Shown piece after piece: positions 26,931-35,301 of a stretch of DNA of 64,000 nucleotides (position 1 is its first letter; each line of letters starts with the position of its first letter). Both the position numbers and the translations under genes were made by a program. Location of the stretch: the NCBI GenBank assembly GCA_938005745.1, contig CALLMM010000010.1, positions 186,001-250,000 of the forward strand, given 5' to 3'. This DNA is from an uncultured Chthonomonadales bacterium. GTDB lineage: Bacteria > Armatimonadota > Chthonomonadetes > Chthonomonadales > CAJBBX01. The notes beneath the pieces are model-generated. The model worked only from the letters and a program-made list of their open reading frames with translations. It was not told the DNA's origin and searched no databases.

Positions 26931-29519
26931 ATGGGCCAAGCCGCTGAAGCAATCAAGGAGAAGCTCGCAGAAGCCAATAAGCGGATGCTGGGCAAGACCA
27001 ATCGAGCGATCCTCTTCTCGAAGGTCAACCTTGACTCCGTGCTCAATCCGGACGACCCGGAAGAGGAGCAGGAGATGACTCCTTCTCTGGCGGACATGCT
27101 CGCCAGAGTGATGGATGCGCAGGAAGGAGCATTCCTGGATGAGGTGAGGGATAAGCTGACCGTAACTTCATTCAGTGCGTTTCTGGACAAATTTCAGCCG
27201 GGATTCTACTATCGGGTGCGTCCGCCGCAGGTCGAAGAGACCGATGACGAGGACACCTATGATGCCGGCGGCGAAGCCGAGAGCGATGAGACTGCGGAGG
27301 GCGTTGAGGTCGAGTCTACCGAGAGCGCCGTTCCGCCTCCTCCCCCGCAGCTCGAGTTTGCGCTGACCGGCGGACCGGGATGGAAGAAGGTGAGCATTAC
27401 CGCCGACCATCCCTATATCAAGTGTCTGACCGAGTTGATCCGCAAGCGCGTGCGCCAGGACATCGCGACCTTCCGCGTGGACGTGGACGCCTCCCTGTTC
27501 GCGTTTCGTCCGCGCGCTCAGCGCGCGCTGATGCGCAAGCTGGCGGAGGACGTGCAGGTCAAGTATGAGAAGCTGGCGCTGGAAGCCAGGCGTAAAAAGG
27601 GATCCTCCGACCATCGCCGCGCGCTGGAAGCCTATAACGGAGCCGCGTCCGAGTTTCAGGGGGCGCTGGAGGATCAGATCCGCGTGCTTCCGACCGTCGT
27701 CTACGGTCTGGAGCAGACCGCCAAAGAGATGAAGAAGCTCTCGCCCGGAGGCGGTCCGGTGGATACCAACGTCTATCAGATCGAGTTCGGCACCAAGCGC
27801 GCGCTGGTGGCGCGACCGCAGCAGCTTCCGCAGCTCACGGGAGCCGGCGGACCGGCGGCGCTGGAGGCGGGATCGGCGGAGGCGAAGGCGCTGGAGGGCG
27901 GCGCAGAGGGCGATACGAGCACGGAGCTGGCGAAGGCGGAGAAGACGACCGAGACCGCGCTGGCGGTACGCACCGTCGAGAACGCCCTCGACAAGATCCG
28001 CGAAGAGTCCCACAAGCTGGCGGGCAAGGACCTGGCGACCATCCCGCAGGAGAAGCGATTCCCCATCGTCCTCGCCAAGTTTATGGACCGGGTCATCGAG
28101 GGAGGCTCGATCGCCCCGCTGATGGGGAACATGGTGGCGACCGTCCTGAACAACCCGAAGGAGCTGGCGCTGCTCAGCCCGGACATCAAGGATGTCGAGT
28201 ACTTCCACGATATGTTCCTGGGCGTCTACAGCAACGCCATCGAGGACTTCCTCAAGACCGTTACGCCCCTGTTCGAGACGATCATGGGCATCTACCTGCT
28301 GTTCAATGAGTTCCCGTCAGATGTCCGCCTGCCGGAAGAGATGATGCCGGAGCTGATCATCGCCAACGCCGATCTGCCCGATCTGTTCCTGACGCGGCAG
28401 GAGGAGCTGAAGAAGTTCTTCGAGATCGCCAACGCGCAGGCGAACAACCAGTTCCGCGACGCCATCTCCTTCGTGATCGTGCCGAACGTGGCGGAGTTCA
28501 AGAAGAAGCGTCCCAAGAAGCAGAAGAAGGCGGTGCGCCTGGACGATTCGGACATCTTCGATATCGGCGATGCGACAGGCGACGATGAGGAGACCTACGG
28601 ACGGGTCACCTTCATTGACGAGATGATGGGCATGATGGAGTGGGGGCAGGACTACGGCTTCCAGGTGCTCTTCTCTCCGGAGGAGCGGGTTCGCGCGGGA
28701 CGCACCAAGCGCGACGATATGCTCAACCTGTCCGACGCCTACGCCATTCCGCAGGTGGTGGATAAGGACTTTGCCGACTGCGCGATCCTGTGTCTGCCGG
28801 ACTTCGTGATCATGCCGCCGGACGGCAAGCTGATCACCGGCAAGACGGCGGACGGCACGCTGGAGGTCGGCGTGGACGTGCCGGAACTGAACGTGCGCGC
28901 CTGCTTCATTGCGGCAGGACGTCTGATGGCGAACGACGTTCCGGAGTATCTGCGCCGCAAGATGATGAAGCTGAAGAAGGATCCCGCGATGGTGCGCATG
29001 GACCTGCCGGGCGTCGGGATCAACCTCGCCAAATACGGCTATCTGGGAGAGACCAACCTGCCGACCGACCACTTCCTCAACGACGGGATTGTCGGCGACC
29101 TGTTGAATCCGGAGATGCCGTTCCTGGTCTTCACGCATGTGTCGGGCATGTCGCCCTATCTGTCGGTTCCGCGCACCATGCGCCGGGTTCCGCTGAGCGA
29201 CGGCAGCCAGTCCTACCGCAACCTCTATGAGTTCCGGCAGCTGGTCTACCTGAACCGGCTGGTGAAGGCGGCGTATGCGCTGGCGTTCAGCCCTGAGCTG
29301 CCGATGGATCCCGCCGCGGCGGAGACGGAGATCATGGATGTGTTGAACTATATCCGCCAGTGGACGGGATGGCACAATCCGGACAAGTTCGTCAACTCCT
29401 TCCCCAGCAAGCTGCGAGAGAAAGAGGAGTTCCTGGTGCAGCGCACCACGGGCAACACCTTCAAGGTGGCGCTCGGGTTCGAGACCGGAATGAGCGGCGC
29501 GCTGGAGTTCAAGTTCTAG
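26931..29519 (+). CDS. Very large TssC-like contractile sheath candidate
   Basis: The 862-residue protein is the first structural gene of the cluster and lies directly before three tube genes, the usual sheath position. The N-terminal third has an acidic low-complexity patch (about 100-135) and helical Ala/Lys/Glu-rich stretches (about 180-350). The C-terminal 350 residues contain an alpha/beta region (FVIVPNVAEF, ADCAILCLPDFVIMPP) and end in GFETGMSGALEFKF, resembling the C-terminal strand that TssC exchanges with its neighbours. TssC is normally about 500 residues and pairs with TssB; no separate TssB is seen, so this may be a fusion or a long divergent sheath. A basic patch KKKRPKKQKK sits near residue 525. 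Similarity is weak and the call rests partly on context. Confidence 0.45.
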   Translation: MGQAAEAIKEKLAEANKRMLGKTNRAILFSKVNLDSVLNPDDPEEEQEMTPSLADMLARVMDAQEGAFLDEVRDKLTVTSFSAFLDKFQPGFYYRVRPPQVEETDDEDTYDAGGEAESDETAEGVEVESTESAVPPPPPQLEFALTGGPGWKKVSITADHPYIKCLTELIRKRVRQDIATFRVDVDASLFAFRPRAQRALMRKLAEDVQVKYEKLALEARRKKGSSDHRRALEAYNGAASEFQGALEDQIRVLPTVVYGLEQTAKEMKKLSPGGGPVDTNVYQIEFGTKRALVARPQQLPQLTGAGGPAALEAGSAEAKALEGGAEGDTSTELAKAEKTTETALAVRTVENALDKIREESHKLAGKDLATIPQEKRFPIVLAKFMDRVIEGGSIAPLMGNMVATVLNNPKELALLSPDIKDVEYFHDMFLGVYSNAIEDFLKTVTPLFETIMGIYLLFNEFPSDVRLPEEMMPELIIANADLPDLFLTRQEELKKFFEIANAQANNQFRDAISFVIVPNVAEFKKKRPKKQKKAVRLDDSDIFDIGDATGDDEETYGRVTFIDEMMGMMEWGQDYGFQVLFSPEERVRAGRTKRDDMLNLSDAYAIPQVVDKDFADCAILCLPDFVIMPPDGKLITGKTADGTLEVGVDVPELNVRACFIAAGRLMANDVPEYLRRKMMKLKKDPAMVRMDLPGVGINLAKYGYLGETNLPTDHFLNDGIVGDLLNPEMPFLVFTHVSGMSPYLSVPRTMRRVPLSDGSQSYRNLYEFRQLVYLNRLVKAAYALAFSPELPMDPAAAETEIMDVLNYIRQWTGWHNPDKFVNSFPSKLREKEEFLVQRTTGNTFKVALGFETGMSGALEFKF

Positions 29520-29535
29520 CAAAAACCTGCCGGAA

Positions 29536-29579
29536 AGTTACCGGGCAGTCCGTAATCTACGGCGCACTGTCCGGTAACT
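29536..29579 (+). other. Nested RNA hairpin between sheath and first tube gene
   Basis: A 14-bp stem with one G-T pair (29536-29549 with 29566-29579) encloses a 5-bp hairpin (CCGTA 29550-29554 with TACGG 29558-29562). It starts 17 bases after the sheath stop and lacks a T-run. It may mark mRNA processing or attenuated transcription, allowing the sheath and the tube genes to be expressed at different levels. Confidence 0.6.
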
Positions 29580-29690
29580 CTGGTAGGAAGACATTCCGGG
29601 CAGGTCGCCGCGCGCAACCGCGCGAAAGGAAAGCCCGCTCTCACAGAGCCAGCCGCTGCGGGCAGCGGCAGTAAGGAGAAGGAGAAAAAG

Positions 29691-30119
29691 ATGCCTCACC
29701 TGACTGTTCAAGGCAAGAAGTTCAATCGCGTGTTGAGCGCGGAAGTGCAGATCACGCACGGCGATGCGCGCGAGGCGATGCAGATCCCGATCATGCAGTT
29801 TGTGATTCAGATCCCGACCGACAACGACGTGATGATCGGCGAGTGGGCGCTGTCTCCGCATGGACCCAAGCGCTGGAAGACCGTCGAGCTTCAGACCCTC
29901 GACCGCTCCCGCAAGGTCAATCACACCTGGACGCTGCACAAAGCCTATGTGCACAGCTTCCGCGAGGTGGAGTTCCCGCCCCAGTCTGGCAGCGAAACCG
30001 ATCAGGGAACCTACTACGAGATCGTCGTGCGCGGAACCCTGCTGCACAACAACCTGGACTACGACGGACAGAACATCCTGAAGCTGGTCGCGGGTGAGCC
30101 GGAGCCGGGAACCGAATAG
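29691..30119 (+). CDS. Tube protein, Hcp/TssD-like, paralogue 1
   Basis: The 142-residue product fits the small inner-tube subunit of contractile systems. It shows the TssD-like pattern: an early VLSAEVQITHGDA strand, the loop GEWALSPHGPKRWKTVELQTL, the HTWTLHKAYVHSFREVEFPP strand pair and a C-terminal YYEIVVRGTLL strand. Subunits would stack as hexameric rings inside the sheath and be expelled with the spike. Closest in form to the TssD proteins of Bacteroidetes-type systems rather than to proteobacterial Hcp. The ATG at 29691 follows AAGGAGAAGGAG. It shares its core with the next two products. Confidence 0.65.
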   Translation: MPHLTVQGKKFNRVLSAEVQITHGDAREAMQIPIMQFVIQIPTDNDVMIGEWALSPHGPKRWKTVELQTLDRSRKVNHTWTLHKAYVHSFREVEFPPQSGSETDQGTYYEIVVRGTLLHNNLDYDGQNILKLVAGEPEPGTE

Positions 30120-30175
30120 TCCGCGCCTCCCGGGCTGCGTTCGGAGGATATCCGCCTGTAACGGCAGGCGTCTGA

Positions 30176-30213
30176 CTGCGGGAGCCGTTCCCTGGCGGGA
30201 ATGGTTCCCGCAG
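30176..30213 (+). other. Strong RNA hairpin between tube genes 1 and 2
   Basis: A 17-bp stem with two G-T pairs (30176-30192 with 30197-30213) closes a TGGC tetraloop. A smaller CGCCTG/CAGGCG hairpin lies just upstream. There is no T-run. It resembles the hairpins at 29536-29579 and 31443-31487 in separating parts of the same operon. Confidence 0.6.
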
Positions 30214-30250
30214 CCAGCGTTAGAGCCTTCCTTTTCACGGACAGAGACAG

Positions 30251-30982
30251 ATGCCTAAACTCAAAATCGGCTCTGATGAGATCAAGCGCGTTCACGGGGC
30301 GCGGGTGGTGATCGAGCATGACGAGGATGCGGCGGAGCCATGCAGCGTTCCCCGTATGCAGTTTATCCTCCTGCTGCCGCTGGATCACAGCGACCTCATC
30401 GCCAACTGGGCGATGGCTCCCTTCGGACCGGATCGGTATAAGCGGGTGGAGCTGCAGACCCTGGGGCGTTCCGGCGAGGTCAAGCACACCTGGACCCTCA
30501 AGCAGGGCTTTGTCCACCGCTATCGCGCGGTGGAGTTCCCGCCGGATTCCCGTTGCGGCGACTCGCAGGGCAACTTCGTGGAACTGGTGGTGCGCGGGGT
30601 GAATACCGGCATGGAGGACTACAAACTCGGTGCGATTCTGGAGGTCGCTCCCGGGTCGCCCGAGCCGGCGGCGGGAGAGGCGGCGCAGGCTCCCCGGCAG
30701 CAGGCTCCTCCGCAGGAGGAGGCTCCCCGGCAGCAGCCGGCGGAGCAGCCCGCTCCGCAGCAGCAACAGGATCAGGAGCCGAAGACCTGGATCGAGATTG
30801 TCTTAAAGGACAGCAGAGGCAATCCCGTTCCCAACGAAGAGTACATTCTGGAACTGCCGGACGGGACGAAACGGCGCGGAAGACTGGATGCGGATGGAAT
30901 CGCGCGCGTGGACGGCATCAAGCCCGGCTCCTGCCGCGTCAGTTTCCCCAACGTGGACGCCAATGAGTGGAAGCCTGTTTAG
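30251..30982 (+). CDS. Tube protein, Hcp/TssD-like, paralogue 2 with C-terminal transthyretin-like extension
   Basis: The 243-residue product has a tube core of about 137 residues (IKRVHGARVVIEHD, WAMAPFGPDRYKRVELQTLG, HTWTLKQGFVHRYRAVEFPP), then a Pro/Gln-rich linker of about 40 residues and a C-terminal domain of about 65 residues (TWIEIVLKDSRGNPVPNEEY through FPNVDANEWKPV). The extension has the carboxypeptidase-regulatory/transthyretin-like form often found at VgrG C-termini, and the VgrG of this cluster carries the same module. An extended tube protein would place this domain in the tube lumen or tip, possibly as a cargo docking site. The ATG at 30251 has GGACAGAGACAG upstream, a modest binding site. 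Confidence 0.62.
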   Translation: MPKLKIGSDEIKRVHGARVVIEHDEDAAEPCSVPRMQFILLLPLDHSDLIANWAMAPFGPDRYKRVELQTLGRSGEVKHTWTLKQGFVHRYRAVEFPPDSRCGDSQGNFVELVVRGVNTGMEDYKLGAILEVAPGSPEPAAGEAAQAPRQQAPPQEEAPRQQPAEQPAPQQQQDQEPKTWIEIVLKDSRGNPVPNEEYILELPDGTKRRGRLDADGIARVDGIKPGSCRVSFPNVDANEWKPV

Positions 30983-30992
30983 GGGGGAGACC

Positions 30993-31418
30993 ATGCCTGA
31001 CCTGAAGATTGGCGATACGGTCATCCATCGCGTGCACAGCGCGCGCGTGGAGATCCTCAATGAGGACTCGCGGGGCAGACTGCGGGGAACCCCTCTCCTG
31101 CAGTTCACCCTCACGCTGCCGCTGGAGCATGAGGATATGATCGCGAAGTGGGCGCTGGCTCCTCCCGGCGCAGACCGCTATAAGACGGTGGAACTGGCGC
31201 TTCAGGACCGCTCCGCCGGCACGAAACTCCGATGGGCGATGAAGAACTGCTATGTCCATCGCTACGAAGAGGTGGAGTTCCCCTGCGGGGTCGGCAGCGA
31301 CACCGATCAGGGCAACTATGTGCAGCTGGTGCTTCGCGGTCAGCATCTGGGCAAGACGGACTATAAGAAGGCGCTCATCCTGGAGGTAACCCGGGGAAGC
31401 GCCGAGTCGGTCGCCTGA
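30993..31418 (+). CDS. Tube protein, Hcp/TssD-like, paralogue 3
   Basis: The 141-residue product repeats the tube pattern: VIHRVHSARVEILNED, WALAPPGADRYKTVELALQD, KLRWAMKNCYVHRYEEVEFP and GNYVQLVLRGQHL. It lacks the extension of paralogue 2. I chose the ATG at 30993 (MPDLKIGDTVIHRVH), preceded by AGGGGGGAGACC and aligned with the starts of the other two; it lies ten bases after the previous stop. Three tube types in one operon recall extracellular systems in which distinct tube proteins form the shaft and the baseplate-proximal ring. Confidence 0.63.
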   Translation: MPDLKIGDTVIHRVHSARVEILNEDSRGRLRGTPLLQFTLTLPLEHEDMIAKWALAPPGADRYKTVELALQDRSAGTKLRWAMKNCYVHRYEEVEFPCGVGSDTDQGNYVQLVLRGQHLGKTDYKKALILEVTRGSAESVA

Positions 31419-31442
31419 AACTCTCTGCGGCGTCCTGCTGCC

Positions 31443-31487
31443 GGGCGGTCTCTGCGCGGGAGACGCCCGCTCACTGTGAGCTTTTTT
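31443..31487 (+). terminator. Paired hairpins with T-tract before vgrG
   Basis: A first stem (GGGCG..TCTC with GAGA..CGCCC, about 31443-31469) is followed by a short GCTCA/TGAGC hairpin (31469-31473 with 31477-31481) and six T (31482-31487). It could end part of the transcription from the tube genes while allowing read-through into vgrG. Confidence 0.5.
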
Positions 31488-31501
31488 AGAAGGCTGCTGC
31501 C

Positions 31502-33496
31502 ATGTTCAAAATCGTCGTCGCCGGAATGCCGGAACTCTCCAAACTGCAACTGGTGACCGAGATCGTGATAGATCGGCGCGTCTATGAGCACTCTCGCGCC
31601 CGCATCACACTGCGCTGGGATGAGCAGAAGCGCTATGGCGACCGGCAGACCGCCAATATCGCCGCCAAGCTGCTCAACAGCACGGTGGATGTCGAGTGGA
31701 AAGATGCCAATCTGACCGAAAATATCCGGTGTTTTCACGGCTATGTGGAGCGGGTCTGCGGCACACGCGATCCGCAGGGGTCGCTGCTGGTGCTGGAGTG
31801 CGTCTCCTTCAGCCAGCGCGCCGACCTGATCCCCCGCTACCGCGCCTTTCAGGCGTGCAAACTGCACGACATCTGCCAGAAGGTGGCGGCGACCGAGCCG
31901 CTGATCGAGATCGAGAAAGCCAGCGATCTGCAGATAGATCTCGACCTGAGCGTGCAGTACGGCGAGACCGATTTTGAGTACCTGGGGCGGATGCTGCATG
32001 CCTGGGGACTGCCGATGTCCATTGACGATAAGACGGGGCAGGTGAAGCTCGGGGCGCGCGGCGCCGACTCCAACGGCGAGTTCCCCGACATCTCCTACGG
32101 ATGGTCAGAGGTAACCTTTACGGGTATGCTGGCGGCGCTGCCGCACCGCGAGAGCGGCGGGAGCGGACCGACCAGCGCCGCGCGCGGGCAGGTGGGACAG
32201 TTCAACGGACAGCTGAAGACGAAAGCCGCCGACTACTTCCCCATTCCCGATGCGAAGGATATCCGTGAACGGGTCAGCAGGGTCAACTCGCAGGTGGACA
32301 CCGCCCACTATCGCCTGCTGCTGGAGAGCGCGGTGCTGCCCTACGATACCGGGCAGGTGGTGAAGTTCGACAATCAGGACTGCCTGATCCGCCGCGTACG
32401 CATCGTCGGACATCCGCAGGAGGTGTCGGTCTCGCAGGAGTTTGAGCTGCAGCCCTATACGCTGCCCTACACCCCGTACCGGCGCGTTCCGAAGTGGCAT
32501 ACGCGCACGCTCTGGGCGCATGTGACCGAGAACGAAAACGACCCGGAGCAGTCGGGGCGCATTCAGGTGCAGTTTGAGTGGGAGCCGCTCGATCCGCAGT
32601 CCTCCAGCGACCGCTGCTGGATTCCCACGCTGACGCCCTACGGCGGCGGCAAAAGCCCTAGTCAGGGCAAGGCGGGAGAGTACAACGGCTTCTACTCGCT
32701 GCCGGAGGTCGGGGAGCGGGTGCTGGTGCACTTTCTGGGCGACTGGGACTCCGATGCAGTGGTGATCGGGACGGTACGCGACAAGTCGGTCAACCCGATG
32801 TTCAACGCGAAGAACACCAAACGCTGGCGAACCCCCTCCGGCAACGAGGTGACGCTGACGACCGACGGATCGGACGAGGTGGTGCGCATCCGGTGCAAGG
32901 ACAAGATATTCTTTGAGGGCAAGATGAGCGGTCCCAATGCGACCGTCTACATCACGCCCGGCGAGTCGGATGCCGACCGCATTCATATTCAGAAGGGCGC
33001 GGGACCGCCGCGCATAGATATCGAGTGCAGCGGCGATATCACCGTCAAGGCGGGCATGAAGCTGCATCTGGAAGGGCAGATGGTGCAGGTGAAGGCGTCC
33101 GGCGGCAACGTGAACATTGACGGCGCGCCCAATGTCATGATCAACTGCGTGCCGATGCCGGCAATGCCCCTGCAGGTGCAGAAGTACGAAGAGAAGAAGA
33201 TGAGCACCAAGCCGAAGAAGCAGCGCTCGCTTCCGACGCCCGCCGAGACGACGGCGAAGGCGCAGTCCGGGCAGGATCAGGAGTCGCAGAAGAAGAGGAC
33301 CTGGATCGAGATTACGCTCAAAGACGATCAGGGCAATCCGATGCCGGGAGAGCGTTATCGGATCAAGCTGCCCGACGGAACCATTCAGGAGGGGCGGCTG
33401 GATGCCGACGGACGCGCCCGCGTGGACGACATCGAACCCGGAACCGCGCAGGTCTGCTTCCCGGAGATTGACGCCAATGAGTGGCGTCCGGCATAA
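31502..33496 (+). CDS. vgrG: VgrG-type spike protein with transthyretin-like C-terminal extension
   Basis: The 664-residue protein is the clearest contractile-system gene here. Its N-terminal 300 residues form the gp27-like hub (FKIVVAGMPELSKLQLV; YGETDFEYLGRMLHAWGL). The gp5-like OB fold follows at about 337-430 (LWAHVTENENDPEQSGRIQVQFEW, WIPTLTPYGG, YSLPEVGERVLVHFLGDWDSDAVVIGTV). Then comes a repetitive beta-helix needle (about 455-560), a basic linker and a C-terminal domain (TWIEITLKDDQGNPMPGERY to FPEIDANEWRPA) nearly matching that of tube paralogue 2. It would form the trimeric tip that carries effectors. No PAAR protein was found in the window. The start at 31502 has AGAAGG upstream. 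Confidence 0.88.
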   Translation: MFKIVVAGMPELSKLQLVTEIVIDRRVYEHSRARITLRWDEQKRYGDRQTANIAAKLLNSTVDVEWKDANLTENIRCFHGYVERVCGTRDPQGSLLVLECVSFSQRADLIPRYRAFQACKLHDICQKVAATEPLIEIEKASDLQIDLDLSVQYGETDFEYLGRMLHAWGLPMSIDDKTGQVKLGARGADSNGEFPDISYGWSEVTFTGMLAALPHRESGGSGPTSAARGQVGQFNGQLKTKAADYFPIPDAKDIRERVSRVNSQVDTAHYRLLLESAVLPYDTGQVVKFDNQDCLIRRVRIVGHPQEVSVSQEFELQPYTLPYTPYRRVPKWHTRTLWAHVTENENDPEQSGRIQVQFEWEPLDPQSSSDRCWIPTLTPYGGGKSPSQGKAGEYNGFYSLPEVGERVLVHFLGDWDSDAVVIGTVRDKSVNPMFNAKNTKRWRTPSGNEVTLTTDGSDEVVRIRCKDKIFFEGKMSGPNATVYITPGESDADRIHIQKGAGPPRIDIECSGDITVKAGMKLHLEGQMVQVKASGGNVNIDGAPNVMINCVPMPAMPLQVQKYEEKKMSTKPKKQRSLPTPAETTAKAQSGQDQESQKKRTWIEITLKDDQGNPMPGERYRIKLPDGTIQEGRLDADGRARVDDIEPGTAQVCFPEIDANEWRPA

Positions 33497-33552
33497 TCAG
33501 CGCGGAGGCATCTGGGTGCGCCTTCAATGGCGCAGGACAGGCAGACACCCGG

Positions 33553-33583
33553 GAGGCGCGAGCTTTCGCGCCTCTGTTTCTTG
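33553..33583 (+). terminator. Terminator-like hairpin after vgrG
   Basis: A perfect 9-bp stem (33553-33561 with 33566-33574, loop GCTT) is followed by TGTTTCTTG. It lies about 55 bases after the vgrG stop and 40 before the next gene. Confidence 0.55.
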
Positions 33584-33622
33584 TGAGTCGCTTCCGAATT
33601 CTGGAAGCGGCGGGGGAAGACG

Positions 33623-34609
33623 ATGCGGCTATCGGCAGAAGAGTTCTGGCGTCTGTATGAGGCAAACGCCTTCGCAGCGCTGCGGCGCACCGAGCGGGGC
33701 GACTATACAGGAGTGTTGAAACCGGGCTGGGGCAGCGAAGCCGACGCCCGGGTGGAGGCGTCGCGCGAAACGCTTCTCGACTACGCCTATACGGACGATC
33801 CTCTGTTTGCGGGCTGGGAGGAGACGCCCGGCGCCTGCATGATCAGTCTGCTTCGCTCCCGGTCTTTCCTGACCGAGAACCCTCTCAACCGCGCCGCGCT
33901 CACCATGCTGGAGATGGCGTTCAACGCCCGTCTGACCTCGATTCCGCTGGAGAGCTACGCCGCGCAGCGCATGCGGATGCTGGAGCGATGCGAGAAGCGA
34001 CCGCTGCTCCTCTACGCGCTCTGCCGCGTGATTGAGGAGGAGAAGCCGACGGAGGAGGATCGGCTTCTCTACGCGCAGACCCGCGACCGGCTCGACCTGC
34101 GGTGTGAACGGACAACCTGTATCCGCGTGCTGGGGATGCTGGGACAGGAGGAGGCGGCTCCCACCCTCTACGATGTGCTGGTGAACGAGCATGAGGACGC
34201 CGAAACGCTCTATGTGGCTGCCTGCGCGCTGGCAAACCTTAACCGCAAACGCGAGGCGGGATTTCTGATCGGGATGCTGAGCTGGGACGTGGCTGCGCGC
34301 TGTCGAGAGGGGCTGCATCGCGCCCTGCAGGTGCTCTGCTCCGGCGAGACGCTGCTGCTGGGCGAAACAACGGGCGATCTGGCGGCAGCCTGGGAGGCGG
34401 CGCTGGAGGAGCTGCCGAAGGATCGCGCCTCCTGGCTGCGGCACGATGCGCGGAGCGTTTTCTGGGAGAAGCGGCTCTTCTGCGCGCGACATGCGCCGGA
34501 GTCGGGCGCGCTGCGGGAGGCGCTGCCTGCGCTCGCGGAGGATGAGGTGCCCCTCGTGCGTGAGGCGGCGCGGGCGCGTCTGCGCGCACGGGAGACGCAG
34601 GAGGAGTAG
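33623..34609 (+). CDS. HEAT-repeat-like protein of the injection-system cluster
   Basis: The 328-residue product is mostly helical, with HEAT-type repeats such as TCIRVLGMLGQEEAAPTLYDVL and TLYVAACALANLNRKREAGFLI, and a C-terminal VPLVREAARARLRAR. Position right after vgrG and the repeat composition recall the TIGR02270 proteins that accompany type VI loci and may act as effector chaperones or adaptors, but the match is only in general form. The ATG at 33623 has GGGGGAAG upstream. The next gene follows after four bases, so the two are probably translated together. Confidence 0.5.
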   Translation: MRLSAEEFWRLYEANAFAALRRTERGDYTGVLKPGWGSEADARVEASRETLLDYAYTDDPLFAGWEETPGACMISLLRSRSFLTENPLNRAALTMLEMAFNARLTSIPLESYAAQRMRMLERCEKRPLLLYALCRVIEEEKPTEEDRLLYAQTRDRLDLRCERTTCIRVLGMLGQEEAAPTLYDVLVNEHEDAETLYVAACALANLNRKREAGFLIGMLSWDVAARCREGLHRALQVLCSGETLLLGETTGDLAAAWEAALEELPKDRASWLRHDARSVFWEKRLFCARHAPESGALREALPALAEDEVPLVREAARARLRARETQEE

Positions 34610-34613
34610 GACG

Positions 34614-35279
34614 ATGTCAAGAACGCATCGAGTCGCGCAGGGGGAGTACCTGCAGAAGATCGCTCTACAGTACGGCTTCACCGACTATAACACCATCTGG
34701 AACCATCCCGCCAACCGGCAGTTGAGGGAGAGGCGCAGAAATCCCAATATTCTGGCGCCGGGCGATCTGATCGTCATTCCCGACATCCAGCAGAAAGAGG
34801 CTGGGCGCGCGACGGGCGCCACACATAACTTTCAGGCTCCGTCGGGGCGCGTGAAGATCAAGATCGTTCTGATTGACGTGAACCGCCGTCCCGTTCCGAA
34901 TGCGGAGTGCGTGCTGGAACTGGGCGGGCGGTCGCAGGGGAATCAGGTATTCCGGCTGACCAGCGGGGGCGACGGCGCGATCGAGCAGGAGATCGCCATT
35001 CGCGGACCGCATGAGGGTACGCTGCTGGTCCGAGACCCGAACCTGCCCTATCAGACGGAGATGGGTATTCGGATCGGTCATCTCGATCCGGCGGATACCC
35101 GCTCCGGGCAGGCGGCGCGGCTCAATAATCTGGGCTATAACGCTGGCAGCCTCAGTTCGGAGGATGAGATGCGTTTCCGGTCTGCCGTAGAAGAGTTTCA
35201 GTGCGACAATAACCTGACGGTGAACGGAATCTGCAACGCCGACACACAGCGCAAGCTGATCGAAAAGCACGGCTGCTGA
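34614..35279 (+). CDS. LysM and peptidoglycan-binding domain protein
   Basis: The 221-residue product has an N-terminal LysM-type motif (HRVAQGEYLQKIALQYGF..NPNILAPGDLIVIP, residues 5-60), a central transthyretin-like beta domain (VKIKIVLIDVNRRPVPNAECVLELGG), and a C-terminal PG_binding_1 domain (AARLNNLGYNAG..FQCDNNLTVNGICNADTQRKL). In phage-like injection systems a LysM protein (gp53/Afp7-like) often glues baseplate to hub; here the peptidoglycan-binding domain could instead serve effector delivery. I chose the ATG at 34614 because AGGAGGAGTAGG lies just upstream. Confidence 0.7.
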   Translation: MSRTHRVAQGEYLQKIALQYGFTDYNTIWNHPANRQLRERRRNPNILAPGDLIVIPDIQQKEAGRATGATHNFQAPSGRVKIKIVLIDVNRRPVPNAECVLELGGRSQGNQVFRLTSGGDGAIEQEIAIRGPHEGTLLVRDPNLPYQTEMGIRIGHLDPADTRSGQAARLNNLGYNAGSLSSEDEMRFRSAVEEFQCDNNLTVNGICNADTQRKLIEKHGC

Positions 35280-35301
35280 TCGTGTAGAGGAGGGGTTTCC
35301 C

